Shown: positions 1 through 6,755 of the stretch, in pieces | Layout of the letters: each line of letters begins with the position of its first letter | How positions within the stretch are numbered: the first letter of the stretch is position 1 | Source: Paracoccus aestuariivivens | Lineage (GTDB): Bacteria; Pseudomonadota; Alphaproteobacteria; Rhodobacterales; Rhodobacteraceae | Assembly: GCF_009711225.1 (NCBI RefSeq) | Contig: NZ_WMIE01000001.1 | Location: 1 to 64,000 of the forward strand | DNA: 64,000 nucleotides | Direction of reading: 5' to 3' | Notes under the pieces: model-generated | What the model was told of the DNA's origin: nothing | What the model saw: only the letters and a program-made list of their open reading frames with translations | Database searches by the model: none | Made by a program: the position numbers and the translations under genes

Positions 1-240
1 TTCTGCATTCGGTCTCTCCCCCATTCTTGAGGCTCGGCACCAGCCGACCTGGTGCAACCCTCGAACGGAGAATGCCGCGGGAGAGGCCGCCAACCCAGTC
101 AGCTCACCTCCCGATCATCGGGTCTAAGGGGCTAACGCGGCCGCACTGCGGACAAGGTCCCTCTCAAATGCCCTGAACGATCTCGATCACCAGCGCCTTC
201 GACGGTTCACTTGGACAGGTGGCGGTCACCGCCACAGTTG
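1..240 (-). mobile_element. Left end of a probable insertion sequence, gene start cut by the window edge
   Basis: Read on the minus strand, a purine-rich Shine-Dalgarno (GGGGGAGAG) lies 5-6 bases before an ATG at 8-6, so a coding region starts here and leaves the window after two codons (M-Q). Before the ATG is a nested hairpin at 11-88: helices 11-20/79-88, 22-27/69-74, 29-32/59-62 and 37-43/49-55. The stretch is GC-rich and non-coding, and it changes abruptly to the AT-rich flagellar region to its right. From recollection it resembles the non-coding left end of IS110-family elements. That family name is an inference; the hairpin and the hidden Shine-Dalgarno are seen directly. The right boundary is approximate. 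Confidence 0.35.
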
Positions 241-523
241 CGCTTCACCGTCCACCGCTTGATGACCTATACCAATGGTCCGATCATCGCTACGCTTTAA
301 TCCTTGTAGCAGAAGCGAGTTTACAATTTTGAGATATAAGCCCGCCATCATGACCAAGTCATCAAAAGCCGGATGCAGATGATTCAAAATCGGTAGACAT
401 CGAAAATTAGATAAGATCTCAGTTAAGATTAATGGAAACAATCTGAAGGCAGGTCATAGCACAAATTAATCAAGCTTGCGTTCGGACGAACGCACGACCT
501 CAGTTCATAAAATTCTCAAAAAA
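241..523. other. Gap without a recognised gene
   Basis: AT-rich sequence between the IS-like left end and the stop codon of the DUF1217 gene. A short open frame (226-441, minus) has no Shine-Dalgarno and no recognisable composition, so it is not annotated. Nothing else was recognised. Confidence 0.4.
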
Positions 524-1306
524 CTAACCCTTGATCAATTCTAACGCAATACCTTGCGAACTCATTGCCCTATTTTGCGAAAACGACGATCGAACCAAAT
601 AACGCGTAACCATCCGATCAATTGTCAGGACATCGGAGAACTGCGAGATATTCGAATTACCTGTTACCTTTTCGAGTCTGACCCTCATCTCGGAAATCTG
701 CCTATCGATTGAAAGGTTAGACAAACTTTCATCCAACCAAAGTGCTCCCTCGAGGAATTTTCGAACAGGCTTCGATGCAATCGCAGTGTACCATTTTGTA
801 TTCTCGGTTGAAGATTTTTTAGACAATTCTCCGAGTTCACGAAAAGCATTCAATGCAATCTCGATCTCAGGATAGTTCTCCCCAATACTTCGTTCAAACG
901 ACCTGATTTCAAATCTTGAGACAATCTCACCGATACGCCCGCCTTCAACAAACTCTTCAGATCCAACTGAAGACAGCGCCTGATTCAGGGCCAAGTATCT
1001 TTTATCAGTCAGCTTATTGACTAAACTCGACTTATCATCAGGATCCGCTTCCATAACCTTCTTGATGAACAAGCGGTTATTCATATCCCCTTCCAGACCA
1101 AACGCGCGAAGGGTGACGTTTAGAAGACGGTAGTCTGACACCAACTGATCTGCGCTCTTAACTCCCGGCATCTTCTCTTGGTAGTAGTCCTTCGCACGGA
1201 GAATATCATGACTCTTTCCGAAGGTATTCCTCTGCAACTCCTCAGTTCGCATCAACAACTTCCAGCCCGTATATCCGCCACTCGCCAGATTAACGGAATA
1301 AGTCAT
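524..1306 (-). CDS. DUF1217 flagellar-cluster protein
   Basis: A 260-residue soluble protein of the DUF1217 type, a family found in alphaproteobacterial flagellar loci and not characterised biochemically. The N-terminus has the usual aromatic/Gly-rich opening (SGGYTGWKLL), followed by helical segments with the family-like RAKDYYQ and DYRLLNVTLRAFGLE stretches near residues 40-75. No signal peptide or membrane segment is visible. The ATG at 1306 overlaps the flbT stop codon as ATGA, so it is translationally coupled to flbT. Its place as last gene of flagellin-flaF-flbT suggests a role in flagellar assembly or its control. Codon use is noticeably AT-richer than in genes beyond 6.7 kb. Confidence 0.75.
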   Translation of the reverse strand: MTYSVNLASGGYTGWKLLMRTEELQRNTFGKSHDILRAKDYYQEKMPGVKSADQLVSDYRLLNVTLRAFGLEGDMNNRLFIKKVMEADPDDKSSLVNKLTDKRYLALNQALSSVGSEEFVEGGRIGEIVSRFEIRSFERSIGENYPEIEIALNAFRELGELSKKSSTENTKWYTAIASKPVRKFLEGALWLDESLSNLSIDRQISEMRVRLEKVTGNSNISQFSDVLTIDRMVTRYLVRSSFSQNRAMSSQGIALELIKG

Positions 1307-1707
1307 AAACGAGAACTCTGCAAAAGGACGGACTCAAGGGGCAATAAATAACGCAACTTCTTTAGTGCTTTATAGTAATTACCGTGACGAATCAAGCCGT
1401 CTACAGCAACCAATATATTCCTGCTTTCCTGGTCCGAAAAAATGGAAGAGAGTTGACTAACCCCATGCAAAACATTCATTCGTTCAATCTGCTCATCAAC
1501 ATCGCCGACGACGAGCAACTGACACGTATAGCAGATTCGACCAACTGGAGTATTCGCATCATTCGGATGCATTGCATCACGCAACCGAAGGATATGTGCA
1601 TTGGGAGACACTATCGACAACCTGGCGCGCTTATCCCAATTTTCGACTACAGCCCCATTGATCAAGACTCGCTCACGAGATGAAAGTTTAAGGATAAGAC
1701 CGCTCAT
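1303..1707 (-). CDS. flbT: Flagellin mRNA regulator FlbT
   Basis: A 134-residue FlbT. In Caulobacter, FlbT binds the 5' leader of flagellin mRNA and limits its translation and stability until hook assembly is complete. The family opening (MSGLILKLSSRERVLINGAV) and the central HILRLRDAMHPNDANTPV segment are present. The ATG at 1707 overlaps the flaF stop as ATGA, which is why it is preferred to an upstream in-frame start at 1716. It lies between flaF and the DUF1217 gene, downstream of flagellin, the usual alphaproteobacterial arrangement. The flagellin gene nearby has a structured leader that could be its target, which is inference. Confidence 0.88.
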   Translation of the reverse strand: MSGLILKLSSRERVLINGAVVENWDKRARLSIVSPNAHILRLRDAMHPNDANTPVGRICYTCQLLVVGDVDEQIERMNVLHGVSQLSSIFSDQESRNILVAVDGLIRHGNYYKALKKLRYLLPLESVLLQSSRL

Positions 1708-2048
1708 AGGTCGCATACCCCACGAAGACCGCGCATTATAGCCATATTGATGTCTATAAGGACATTCGTATTTCCCCGCCCAACAAGGACATTGTGGCCA
1801 TGCCTCAGTACAAATGCAGATAGCGACATCAATCCCGATTTAAGATCATCTCTCAGTTGGTTCGAGGGATCTGCCAACGCCGCACCAAGGAATGTCCACA
1901 ACTCATTGTTTCGCGAGATGGCAGAAATCGTCCGTATATCGGCACACTCGCGAGGCGACTTGACCAATTCTCGCGTGACCAAAGAGAAGGCGTCATATTC
2001 CATCTCCTTTGGACTCCGGACCGCCGGATGGACGTAGGCGTTACCCAA
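1704..2048 (-). CDS. flaF: Flagellar biosynthesis regulator FlaF, probable frameshift near its start
   Basis: A FlaF-family protein of about 114 residues; FlaF works with FlbT in flagellin secretion and control. The conserved MEYDAFSLVTREL segment follows an alanine/proline-rich N-terminus. The only start in this frame is a TTG at 2048 with no Shine-Dalgarno. A strong Shine-Dalgarno (AGGAGAACAAC) precedes an ATG at 2065, but that ATG opens a different frame. One extra base in the CTTTGGG run (about 2045-2051) would join MYRHPL to GNAYVHPAV and restore a typical FlaF N-terminus. A real mutation, a sequencing error or genuine TTG initiation are all possible. The 3' end overlaps flbT by 4 nt. 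Confidence 0.75.
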   Translation of the reverse strand: MGNAYVHPAVRSPKEMEYDAFSLVTRELVKSPRECADIRTISAISRNNELWTFLGAALADPSNQLRDDLKSGLMSLSAFVLRHGHNVLVGRGNTNVLIDINMAIMRGLRGVCDL

Positions 2049-2103
2049 AGCGGATGCCGGTACATGTTGTTCTCCTGTCCAACACTGAAAAACTAAAACG
2101 TGT

Positions 2104-2127
2104 TGGGGGCAGCGTAGGCTGCCCCCA
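2104..2127 (-). terminator. Strong hairpin downstream of flagellin
   Basis: Perfect 10-bp stem TGGGGGCAGC / GCTGCCCCCA with a 4-nt loop, 11 bp past the flagellin stop codon. On the minus strand it is followed, after a short gap, by T-rich sequence (GTTTTAGTTTTT). It would terminate or protect flagellin mRNA while allowing some read-through into flaF. Confidence 0.7.
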
Positions 2128-2138
2128 GGTGAAAATTA

Positions 2139-2978
2139 TTATCCTCTGAACAGGGACATGATCGAAGACGGTGCCTGGTTCGCGATCGACAGCGCCTGAA
2201 TTCCGAGCTGCTGCTGGGTCTGCAGAGCTTGCAATCTGGCCGAGGCCTCCTCCATATCTGCATCGACCAGAGAACCAGCCGCCATTTTAAGCGAATCCGA
2301 CAGTTTCGAGACGAATTCGACCTGGTCCGAAATCCTTTCTCCGGCCGCTCCAAGGGAAGCCGCACCAGAAATCGCGATCTTCATCAACGCTTCGATCTCA
2401 GTTACTGCAGTTTCCGCGCTATCAAGATCGGTGATCGTCGTGATCGTGGCGTCAACAATGTTCGCCTCGAAGTCGACTGATGCAACATTGATGCGGGATG
2501 CAGTCATTGTGGTACTGCTACGGTCAAGCGAACCCAACACCGAGTAAGTCGATCCTCCGATAACGCCATTGGTGCTTAGTAGATTCACACCATTTGCTTG
2601 AGTCCCTTTGACAATCGCCGCAATTTGATCACGCTTCGCAGTGATTTGGGTTTGAATGGTGGCGAAATTGCTGTCGCTACGATCCGCACCGGTGGCAAGT
2701 TGCTTCACCTCGTCAAGCAATTTTTGAACGCTCTCTGCACCGTCACGAGCGGTCGCCACGGTCTGACCTGCGACATTCAGGTTTGTCTGGATCGTCTTGA
2801 ACGTTGTTTGATCCGTCTCCATCGTTTTGGAAATTGCCCAAACCGCCGCGTTATCCTGGGCGGAGGCCACCGACTTGCCGGTGGAAATTTCGCTTTGAGT
2901 CTTCGCGAGATTCGAATTGATACCCTTAAGGGTCTGCAAAGCGACAAGTGCCGAGCTGTTGGTCAGAATACTGGACAT
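2139..2978 (-). CDS. fliC: Flagellin
   Basis: A 279-residue short flagellin, the filament subunit exported by the flagellar type III system. The conserved D0/D1 N-terminus is clear (MSSILTNSSALVALQTL, then STGKSVASAQDNAA near residues 32-45), and so is the C-terminal helix (QTQQQLGIQALSIANQAP, ending SLFRG). The central variable region is minimal, as is common in alphaproteobacteria. The ATG at 2978 follows a TGGAG Shine-Dalgarno. A structured leader precedes it and a strong hairpin follows it, with flaF and flbT downstream on the same strand. No sigma-28 or sigma-54 promoter could be assigned with confidence. Confidence 0.95.
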   Translation of the reverse strand: MSSILTNSSALVALQTLKGINSNLAKTQSEISTGKSVASAQDNAAVWAISKTMETDQTTFKTIQTNLNVAGQTVATARDGAESVQKLLDEVKQLATGADRSDSNFATIQTQITAKRDQIAAIVKGTQANGVNLLSTNGVIGGSTYSVLGSLDRSSTTMTASRINVASVDFEANIVDATITTITDLDSAETAVTEIEALMKIAISGAASLGAAGERISDQVEFVSKLSDSLKMAAGSLVDADMEEASARLQALQTQQQLGIQALSIANQAPSSIMSLFRG

Positions 2979-3020
2979 AACTTAACTCCATTCGTGGGAA
3001 CATTTCATCCCCGTTGCGAA

Positions 3021-3047
3021 AAAGGCCCTTCTGACCCGCGGGGCTTT
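3021..3047 (-). promoter_or_regulatory. Stem-loop in the flagellin leader
   Basis: On the minus strand, AAAGCCCC and GGGCCTTT pair with one mismatch around an 11-nt loop, followed by a short T run, about 40 nt upstream of the flagellin start. It resembles a weak terminator or attenuator and lies where FlbT is known to act on flagellin mRNA in Caulobacter. Its function is inferred. Confidence 0.35.
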
Positions 3048-3144
3048 GCCCGATGCGTGATGCACGACTCTGAGGCTAGGCATCACAAGTGAATAAATAC
3101 TGAACGGATACCCATGCACAAATGATCAGTGATGATAGTTTTAT

Positions 3145-3456
3145 TCAAAACTTTCTGCTGGTGCTGTCGGAAATACGGTGACTCTCCCGCCTTCCATCGC
3201 GATCATATAGGGTGCAAGTTCCAGCAGACTCGGACAAAACTTTTATCATATCTATTGCCGATGATATCCCAGACATGACCGCAAGCGACAATAGCCCAAT
3301 GCGCTCTACTTCTAGCGCGATATTATTTATATTCGATGCATCCAGGTCAACGGTGGCGCGCATTTCTTTAGACTCGGTAATAAGGTCATAAGCAAGAATT
3401 GGGTCCAAATTGATAATCGCGCCCTGAGCTTTTCGCAAACAATCAATTATGCTCAT
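3145..3456 (-). CDS. Small FlgN-like flagellar protein
   Basis: A 103-residue all-helical protein whose ATG at 3456 overlaps the stop of the rod-binding protein gene as ATGA. The tail (residues ~65-95), with GISSAIDMIKVL followed by TCTLYDRDGRR, resembles the C-terminal region of FlgN-type export chaperones, which hold hook-filament junction proteins FlgK/FlgL before export. Helical heptads and the gene's place next to the flagellar rod gene agree with that. The assignment rests on a short pattern and context, and it could be another small flagellar protein. A profile search against FlgN would decide. Confidence 0.55.
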   Translation of the reverse strand: MSIIDCLRKAQGAIINLDPILAYDLITESKEMRATVDLDASNINNIALEVERIGLLSLAVMSGISSAIDMIKVLSESAGTCTLYDRDGRRESHRISDSTSRKF

Positions 3457-3701
3457 CTGCCACACCTCTGCCCGCCTGCAAGTCTAAGATCCATGCGAAG
3501 TGCCAGTGCCTCGGCATTTACCTCGCAAAGCAGGCTCGCGAACTGCTCCTCCCCAATGCCTCCACCGAATACGCCCTCTAGAGGCCTTGGCCCAGCGACC
3601 TTCAACATCTCGCCTAAAAATGCACGTTCAAGTCCATCGCTCACTTGCGACTTTCGGCCGCTATGACACGGTGCCGTTGCAATCTCGGGACCAACTTTCA
3701 T
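3453..3701 (-). CDS. FlgJ-type rod-binding protein
   Basis: An 82-residue protein matching only the N-terminal rod-binding domain of FlgJ, a periplasmic rod-assembly scaffold. The pattern is LERAFLGEMLKVAGP (residues ~24-38) then FGGGIGEEQFASLLCE. The muramidase domain of enteric FlgJ is absent, which is normal in alphaproteobacteria. The ATG at 3701 has a GAGGGCGGAA Shine-Dalgarno; a TTG upstream (3713) is less likely. It is divergent from fliK across about 106 bp that should hold both promoters. Confidence 0.8.
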   Translation of the reverse strand: MKVGPEIATAPCHSGRKSQVSDGLERAFLGEMLKVAGPRPLEGVFGGGIGEEQFASLLCEVNAEALALRMDLRLAGGQRCGR

Positions 3702-3807
3702 TTCCGCCCTCAAACATGATTGGAATTTCTCACTTTTACGATGATCTGGTAAATATTTGGTAAGGCACGGCTGCTAGGTAGAGAGGCGAACACGCAAGGG
3801 AAACGCC

Positions 3808-5463
3808 GTGCTTGAAGCAATTGCAGCCCATTCATACACGTTGTCGAAGGCTCAGCCGCTCGCTCGTGGAAGCACGAACGACAGCAACTTCGAGTTCGAG
3901 CGGGAGTTCGTTCAATCAGAAATTTCACGGGCTGGTCAGATTGTTGACATGATCGGTGAAGAAGATATCGAGATCACGACGACCGGCGACAGCATTTGCA
4001 CAAACGATTCGACAACAGATGTGTGTTCTGGTGATACCAATCTTCCCAGCCCCGCCGGATGTAACTCATGCGATTTCGAACAAGTCTTCGAACAACTTGA
4101 TCGCCCGAGTTTTCATCCGAACGCGAATGATTCTGTCATAATAGAAGACGGAAACACAGAGGTTGGCGCAGAAAAAATGCCGCGTACTCTAGTCAACAAG
4201 CTTTCGATCGATCCGAACTCCGATTTATCAAATCAACATTTTCCGATCAAAAGAAGAGAAGAAGGCATAGTAGAATTTGTGCCTGATTTTGATTTCTTCA
4301 GTTTGCCCGACCAACTACCATCTACCCCACCCTTGACCAAATCTATTCCGAAGCTCAGCTTACCCAGAGCAAATGAAATTAATGGTGCTACAAAAACTGC
4401 CCCTGAAGCGGCACCGATAATTTTTGACACGACTCTGCATTCCACAACTACTTCGCCGGCAATTTATAATAGCGTAATCATTAGGCAAAATCACGATACC
4501 GGTTCAATAGATCGTTCGAAACACCTACCCGTGACTAACCCCGACGACAAGTCGAACCGATTCGAAACATTATCGACAGCCAACACTGAAGCATTCAATA
4601 TATCTGACATAATAGTCTCATCGAAACCGGCACTTCAGGACATTGACCGCAACCAAACGAATGACGGTACATTCCTAGATGATGTCAAAACGAGTGAACA
4701 TTCGGTCAATTCAGCTAATGGACGAGGGATTTCAGTATCAGGGAGCGTCGTTGCCCCGCACACATTCAGCGACCGTGCGGTATCTGAATCTCGAACCGAC
4801 CCTGGCAGGCTGCTTCGGCAAGAAAACTCGGCCGACCCAGACCTGCCCAAGGTGGAAGGCCGCAACACAACACCGAACCCGGGCTTCAACTCGGTGCAAT
4901 CCGTTAGTTCGTCGGATATTTCGATGGCTCAACCGACCGGCTCCGATCCGGCTCTGAGCGACCTCAAACCATATGGTGAGGCTGGCCCTGACCTATCGGT
5001 CAGGTTCGGACGTGAACCACTACAAGGACCATTATACGGAAATCAGGCTCCACAGCTATTCCATCAAGAGCCGCACGAGATCCTGCGGCAGATTTCCCGA
5101 CAGGCGCAGCCTCTGGATAGCAACGAGATTGAGATTACGCTCTCCCCCGACGAGTTGGGCAAGGTCCGTATGGTCGTCGCATCTGGTGATACAATATCGG
5201 TCACAATTTACGCCGAGAATCGCGAAACTTTGGACCTCCTGCGACGAAACAGTGAGCAACTGGCCAAAGAGTTAAGAGAAAGCGGATTTGCGGATGCGTC
5301 GCTGTCATTCTCTGATCAAGGCGACGGTGCCGAACAGAAGCGTTGGCACGAGAAATCCGGCAGCAGCAACTCGATGGGCGTTGGCGCGGAAGCAGTAACT
5401 GTAACGCCAACGACCGAATCGCCACGTCTCGTGTCTCTTCGCCAGATTGACATACGCATATAA
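3808..5463 (+). CDS. fliK: Flagellar hook-length control protein FliK
   Basis: A 551-residue FliK, the molecular ruler that sets hook length and switches export specificity. The first ~400 residues are low-complexity, Ser/Thr/Asn/Asp-rich and poorly conserved, as expected. The conserved Flg_hook domain is at residues ~425-510, with the typical segment EIEITLSPDELGKVRMVV followed by helix-forming AENRETLDLLRRN and LAKELRESGF. GTG start at 3808 with an AAGGGAA Shine-Dalgarno. flgD follows 12 bp later, so the two form one operon. Base composition is markedly AT-rich compared with later genes. Confidence 0.9.
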   Translation: MLEAIAAHSYTLSKAQPLARGSTNDSNFEFEREFVQSEISRAGQIVDMIGEEDIEITTTGDSICTNDSTTDVCSGDTNLPSPAGCNSCDFEQVFEQLDRPSFHPNANDSVIIEDGNTEVGAEKMPRTLVNKLSIDPNSDLSNQHFPIKRREEGIVEFVPDFDFFSLPDQLPSTPPLTKSIPKLSLPRANEINGATKTAPEAAPIIFDTTLHSTTTSPAIYNSVIIRQNHDTGSIDRSKHLPVTNPDDKSNRFETLSTANTEAFNISDIIVSSKPALQDIDRNQTNDGTFLDDVKTSEHSVNSANGRGISVSGSVVAPHTFSDRAVSESRTDPGRLLRQENSADPDLPKVEGRNTTPNPGFNSVQSVSSSDISMAQPTGSDPALSDLKPYGEAGPDLSVRFGREPLQGPLYGNQAPQLFHQEPHEILRQISRQAQPLDSNEIEITLSPDELGKVRMVVASGDTISVTIYAENRETLDLLRRNSEQLAKELRESGFADASLSFSDQGDGAEQKRWHEKSGSSNSMGVGAEAVTVTPTTESPRLVSLRQIDIRI

Positions 5464-5475
5464 GGGAACAAGCCT

Positions 5476-6150
5476 ATGGTAGACAGCATAAACGGCGTAA
5501 ACACCGGCGCCACGGCAACGACCAATTCAACGGGTACATCAGGGACGTCGTCGGTTGGAAGCGATTACCTGACTTTTTTGCGGATGCTGACGACTCAAGT
5601 ACAGAATCAGGACCCTTTGAATCCGATGGAAAGCTCTGATTTTGCCGTACAGTTGGCGACTTTCTCGGGCGTCGAGCAGCAGGTTCAGACCAACAATCTT
5701 CTTACTGAACTCCTGAACGCAAATGGCGGACAACTCGCGCAGTATTCCGGCTGGATCGGTAGGGAGATCCGCGCCTCTGGCCCAATCTGGTATGAAGGCG
5801 AGTCGGTGACGCTGCAAATCGACTCACCTGCAAATGCGGATCAACTTATCCTCATTACTTCGGATAGCGCCGGAAATGAGATCATGCGCGAGGATATTGG
5901 AACCGGTTCGGGCGAAGTCGATTGGCAAGGCCGCGACGCAAGCGGAAATGCCCTGCCCGACGGGCATTATCAGTTCCAACTGCTAGCAATGAATAATGGA
6001 GAGGTTATCTCAACAACGAATGTCGAGGGCTACTCCGAAGTGACAGGGATCGAGATTTCGACTGAAGGTCCGGTTCTTGTTCTGCGCGGCAACGGCGCAG
6101 TTCTCGTTGACCACGTAACCGGAATCCGTGAGGCCGCGGAACAGGGCTAG
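5476..6150 (+). CDS. flgD: Flagellar hook assembly scaffold FlgD
   Basis: A 224-residue FlgD, the cap on which hook protein FlgE polymerises. The hallmark N-terminal motif is present: FLRMLTTQVQNQDPLNPMES at residues ~30-50, then FAVQLATFSGVEQQVQTN. The C-terminal part (residues ~110-205) is the FLG-D/Fn3-like region, with DWQGRDASGNALPDGHYQF. ATG at 5476 with an AAGGGAAC Shine-Dalgarno, 12 bp after fliK. flgE would be expected next, but an IS remnant follows instead, so the cluster is interrupted here. Confidence 0.93.
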   Translation: MVDSINGVNTGATATTNSTGTSGTSSVGSDYLTFLRMLTTQVQNQDPLNPMESSDFAVQLATFSGVEQQVQTNNLLTELLNANGGQLAQYSGWIGREIRASGPIWYEGESVTLQIDSPANADQLILITSDSAGNEIMREDIGTGSGEVDWQGRDASGNALPDGHYQFQLLAMNNGEVISTTNVEGYSEVTGIEISTEGPVLVLRGNGAVLVDHVTGIREAAEQG

Positions 6151-6344
6151 ATCAGACCGGCAGGAAATTGATGGCTTATCTCGGGCGATGGATCGGGCCA
6201 AGGAAAAGACATGATAACCATCGATGTCGGGATTACCTGATCGTAGAAATCTAGTCCGGCCTTTGCGAATGTTTCGGCCAGTTCCCGCTTAGGGATATTG
6301 ACCTTGCCCCGTGATCCCGGACTGGGGGTTGTTTTTCTCTCAGC
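6147..6344 (-). other. Open stretch beside the IS remnant, possibly a gene fragment
   Basis: Between the IS5-type remnant and flgD the minus strand stays open for about 65 codons without a good start (it contains KREL, AETFAKAGLDFYD and a proline-rich end). It runs from the stop of the IS remnant to a TAG inside the flgD stop codon. The composition is protein-like but no family was recognised. It may be the tail of a gene disrupted together with the IS, or chance. Confidence 0.2.
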
Positions 6345-6449
6345 CTAGGGAATCCAGGTTCGGCATCTGTCGCAGCGGGTGGCCACGCGGCACCAGCCGT
6401 TCAGGCGACCGAACATCATCTCGATGCGGCTATGCTTCTTTTGCGGCAT
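6345..6449 (-). pseudogene. C-terminal remnant of an IS5-family transposase
   Basis: The minus strand encodes 34 residues containing HSRIEMMFGRLNGWCRVATR then CDRC, followed by TAG. RIEIMFGRLKDWRRVATRYDRC is the C-terminal signature (including the catalytic Glu region) of IS5-family transposases of the IS427/IS1031 type. Upstream sequence does not continue the protein, so only the tail survives. The element is dead and marks a past insertion or recombination after flgD. Confidence 0.75.
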
Positions 6450-6664
6450 TCATTCATCCTCCAAAGACCTCGAGAGCCTAACTCGGGGAGAACCACTTTT
6501 CAGGGGGAAGACCACCTGTCCCGCCAGATCAGCAATGATCTACATCGCTTCAGCGCGTTCGCCGTTGGGCTCGGACCAATGGTGCCTCGACGGCTCACCA
6601 TATGATTTCCAGTTTGTTGTCCGGTTGCGGGCAGGTGCGGACATCGTCATCCCGTGACGATTAA
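6450..6664. other. Gap between the IS remnant and the putA 3' hairpin
   Basis: About 215 bp with no recognisable gene. An open frame on the plus strand (6379-6657) overlaps the IS remnant in antisense and has no Shine-Dalgarno, so it is not annotated. The sequence may include more decayed IS material. Confidence 0.4.
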
Positions 6665-6695
6665 CCTACGAGATTCACTCGGTGAATCCCGTAGG
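6665..6695. terminator. Long imperfect inverted repeat, probable putA terminator
   Basis: Arms of 14 nt (CCTACGAGATTCAC and GTGAATCCCGTAGG, one mismatch) around a 3-nt loop, 60 bp beyond the putA stop codon. On the minus strand it is followed by TTAATCG, not a clean T run, so it may act as a 3'-end stabiliser, a terminator, or a repeat left by an insertion. Confidence 0.5.
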
Positions 6696-6755
6696 TCGGC
6701 GAGTTGCACAAAAACGCCGCTGTGGCTATTGCGAAGGTTAAAAATAAACCGTCGA

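Noticed and set aside
1853..2065. 70-codon frame from the good ATG at 2065 as a separate gene
   Set aside because: Its protein lacks family similarity and overlaps FlaF in another frame; it is better explained as the true FlaF start displaced by a frameshift.
3714..3807. CtrA or FliA sites between the rod gene and fliK
   Set aside because: Only partial TTAA-type or sigma-28-like matches were seen; none met the consensus on both halves.
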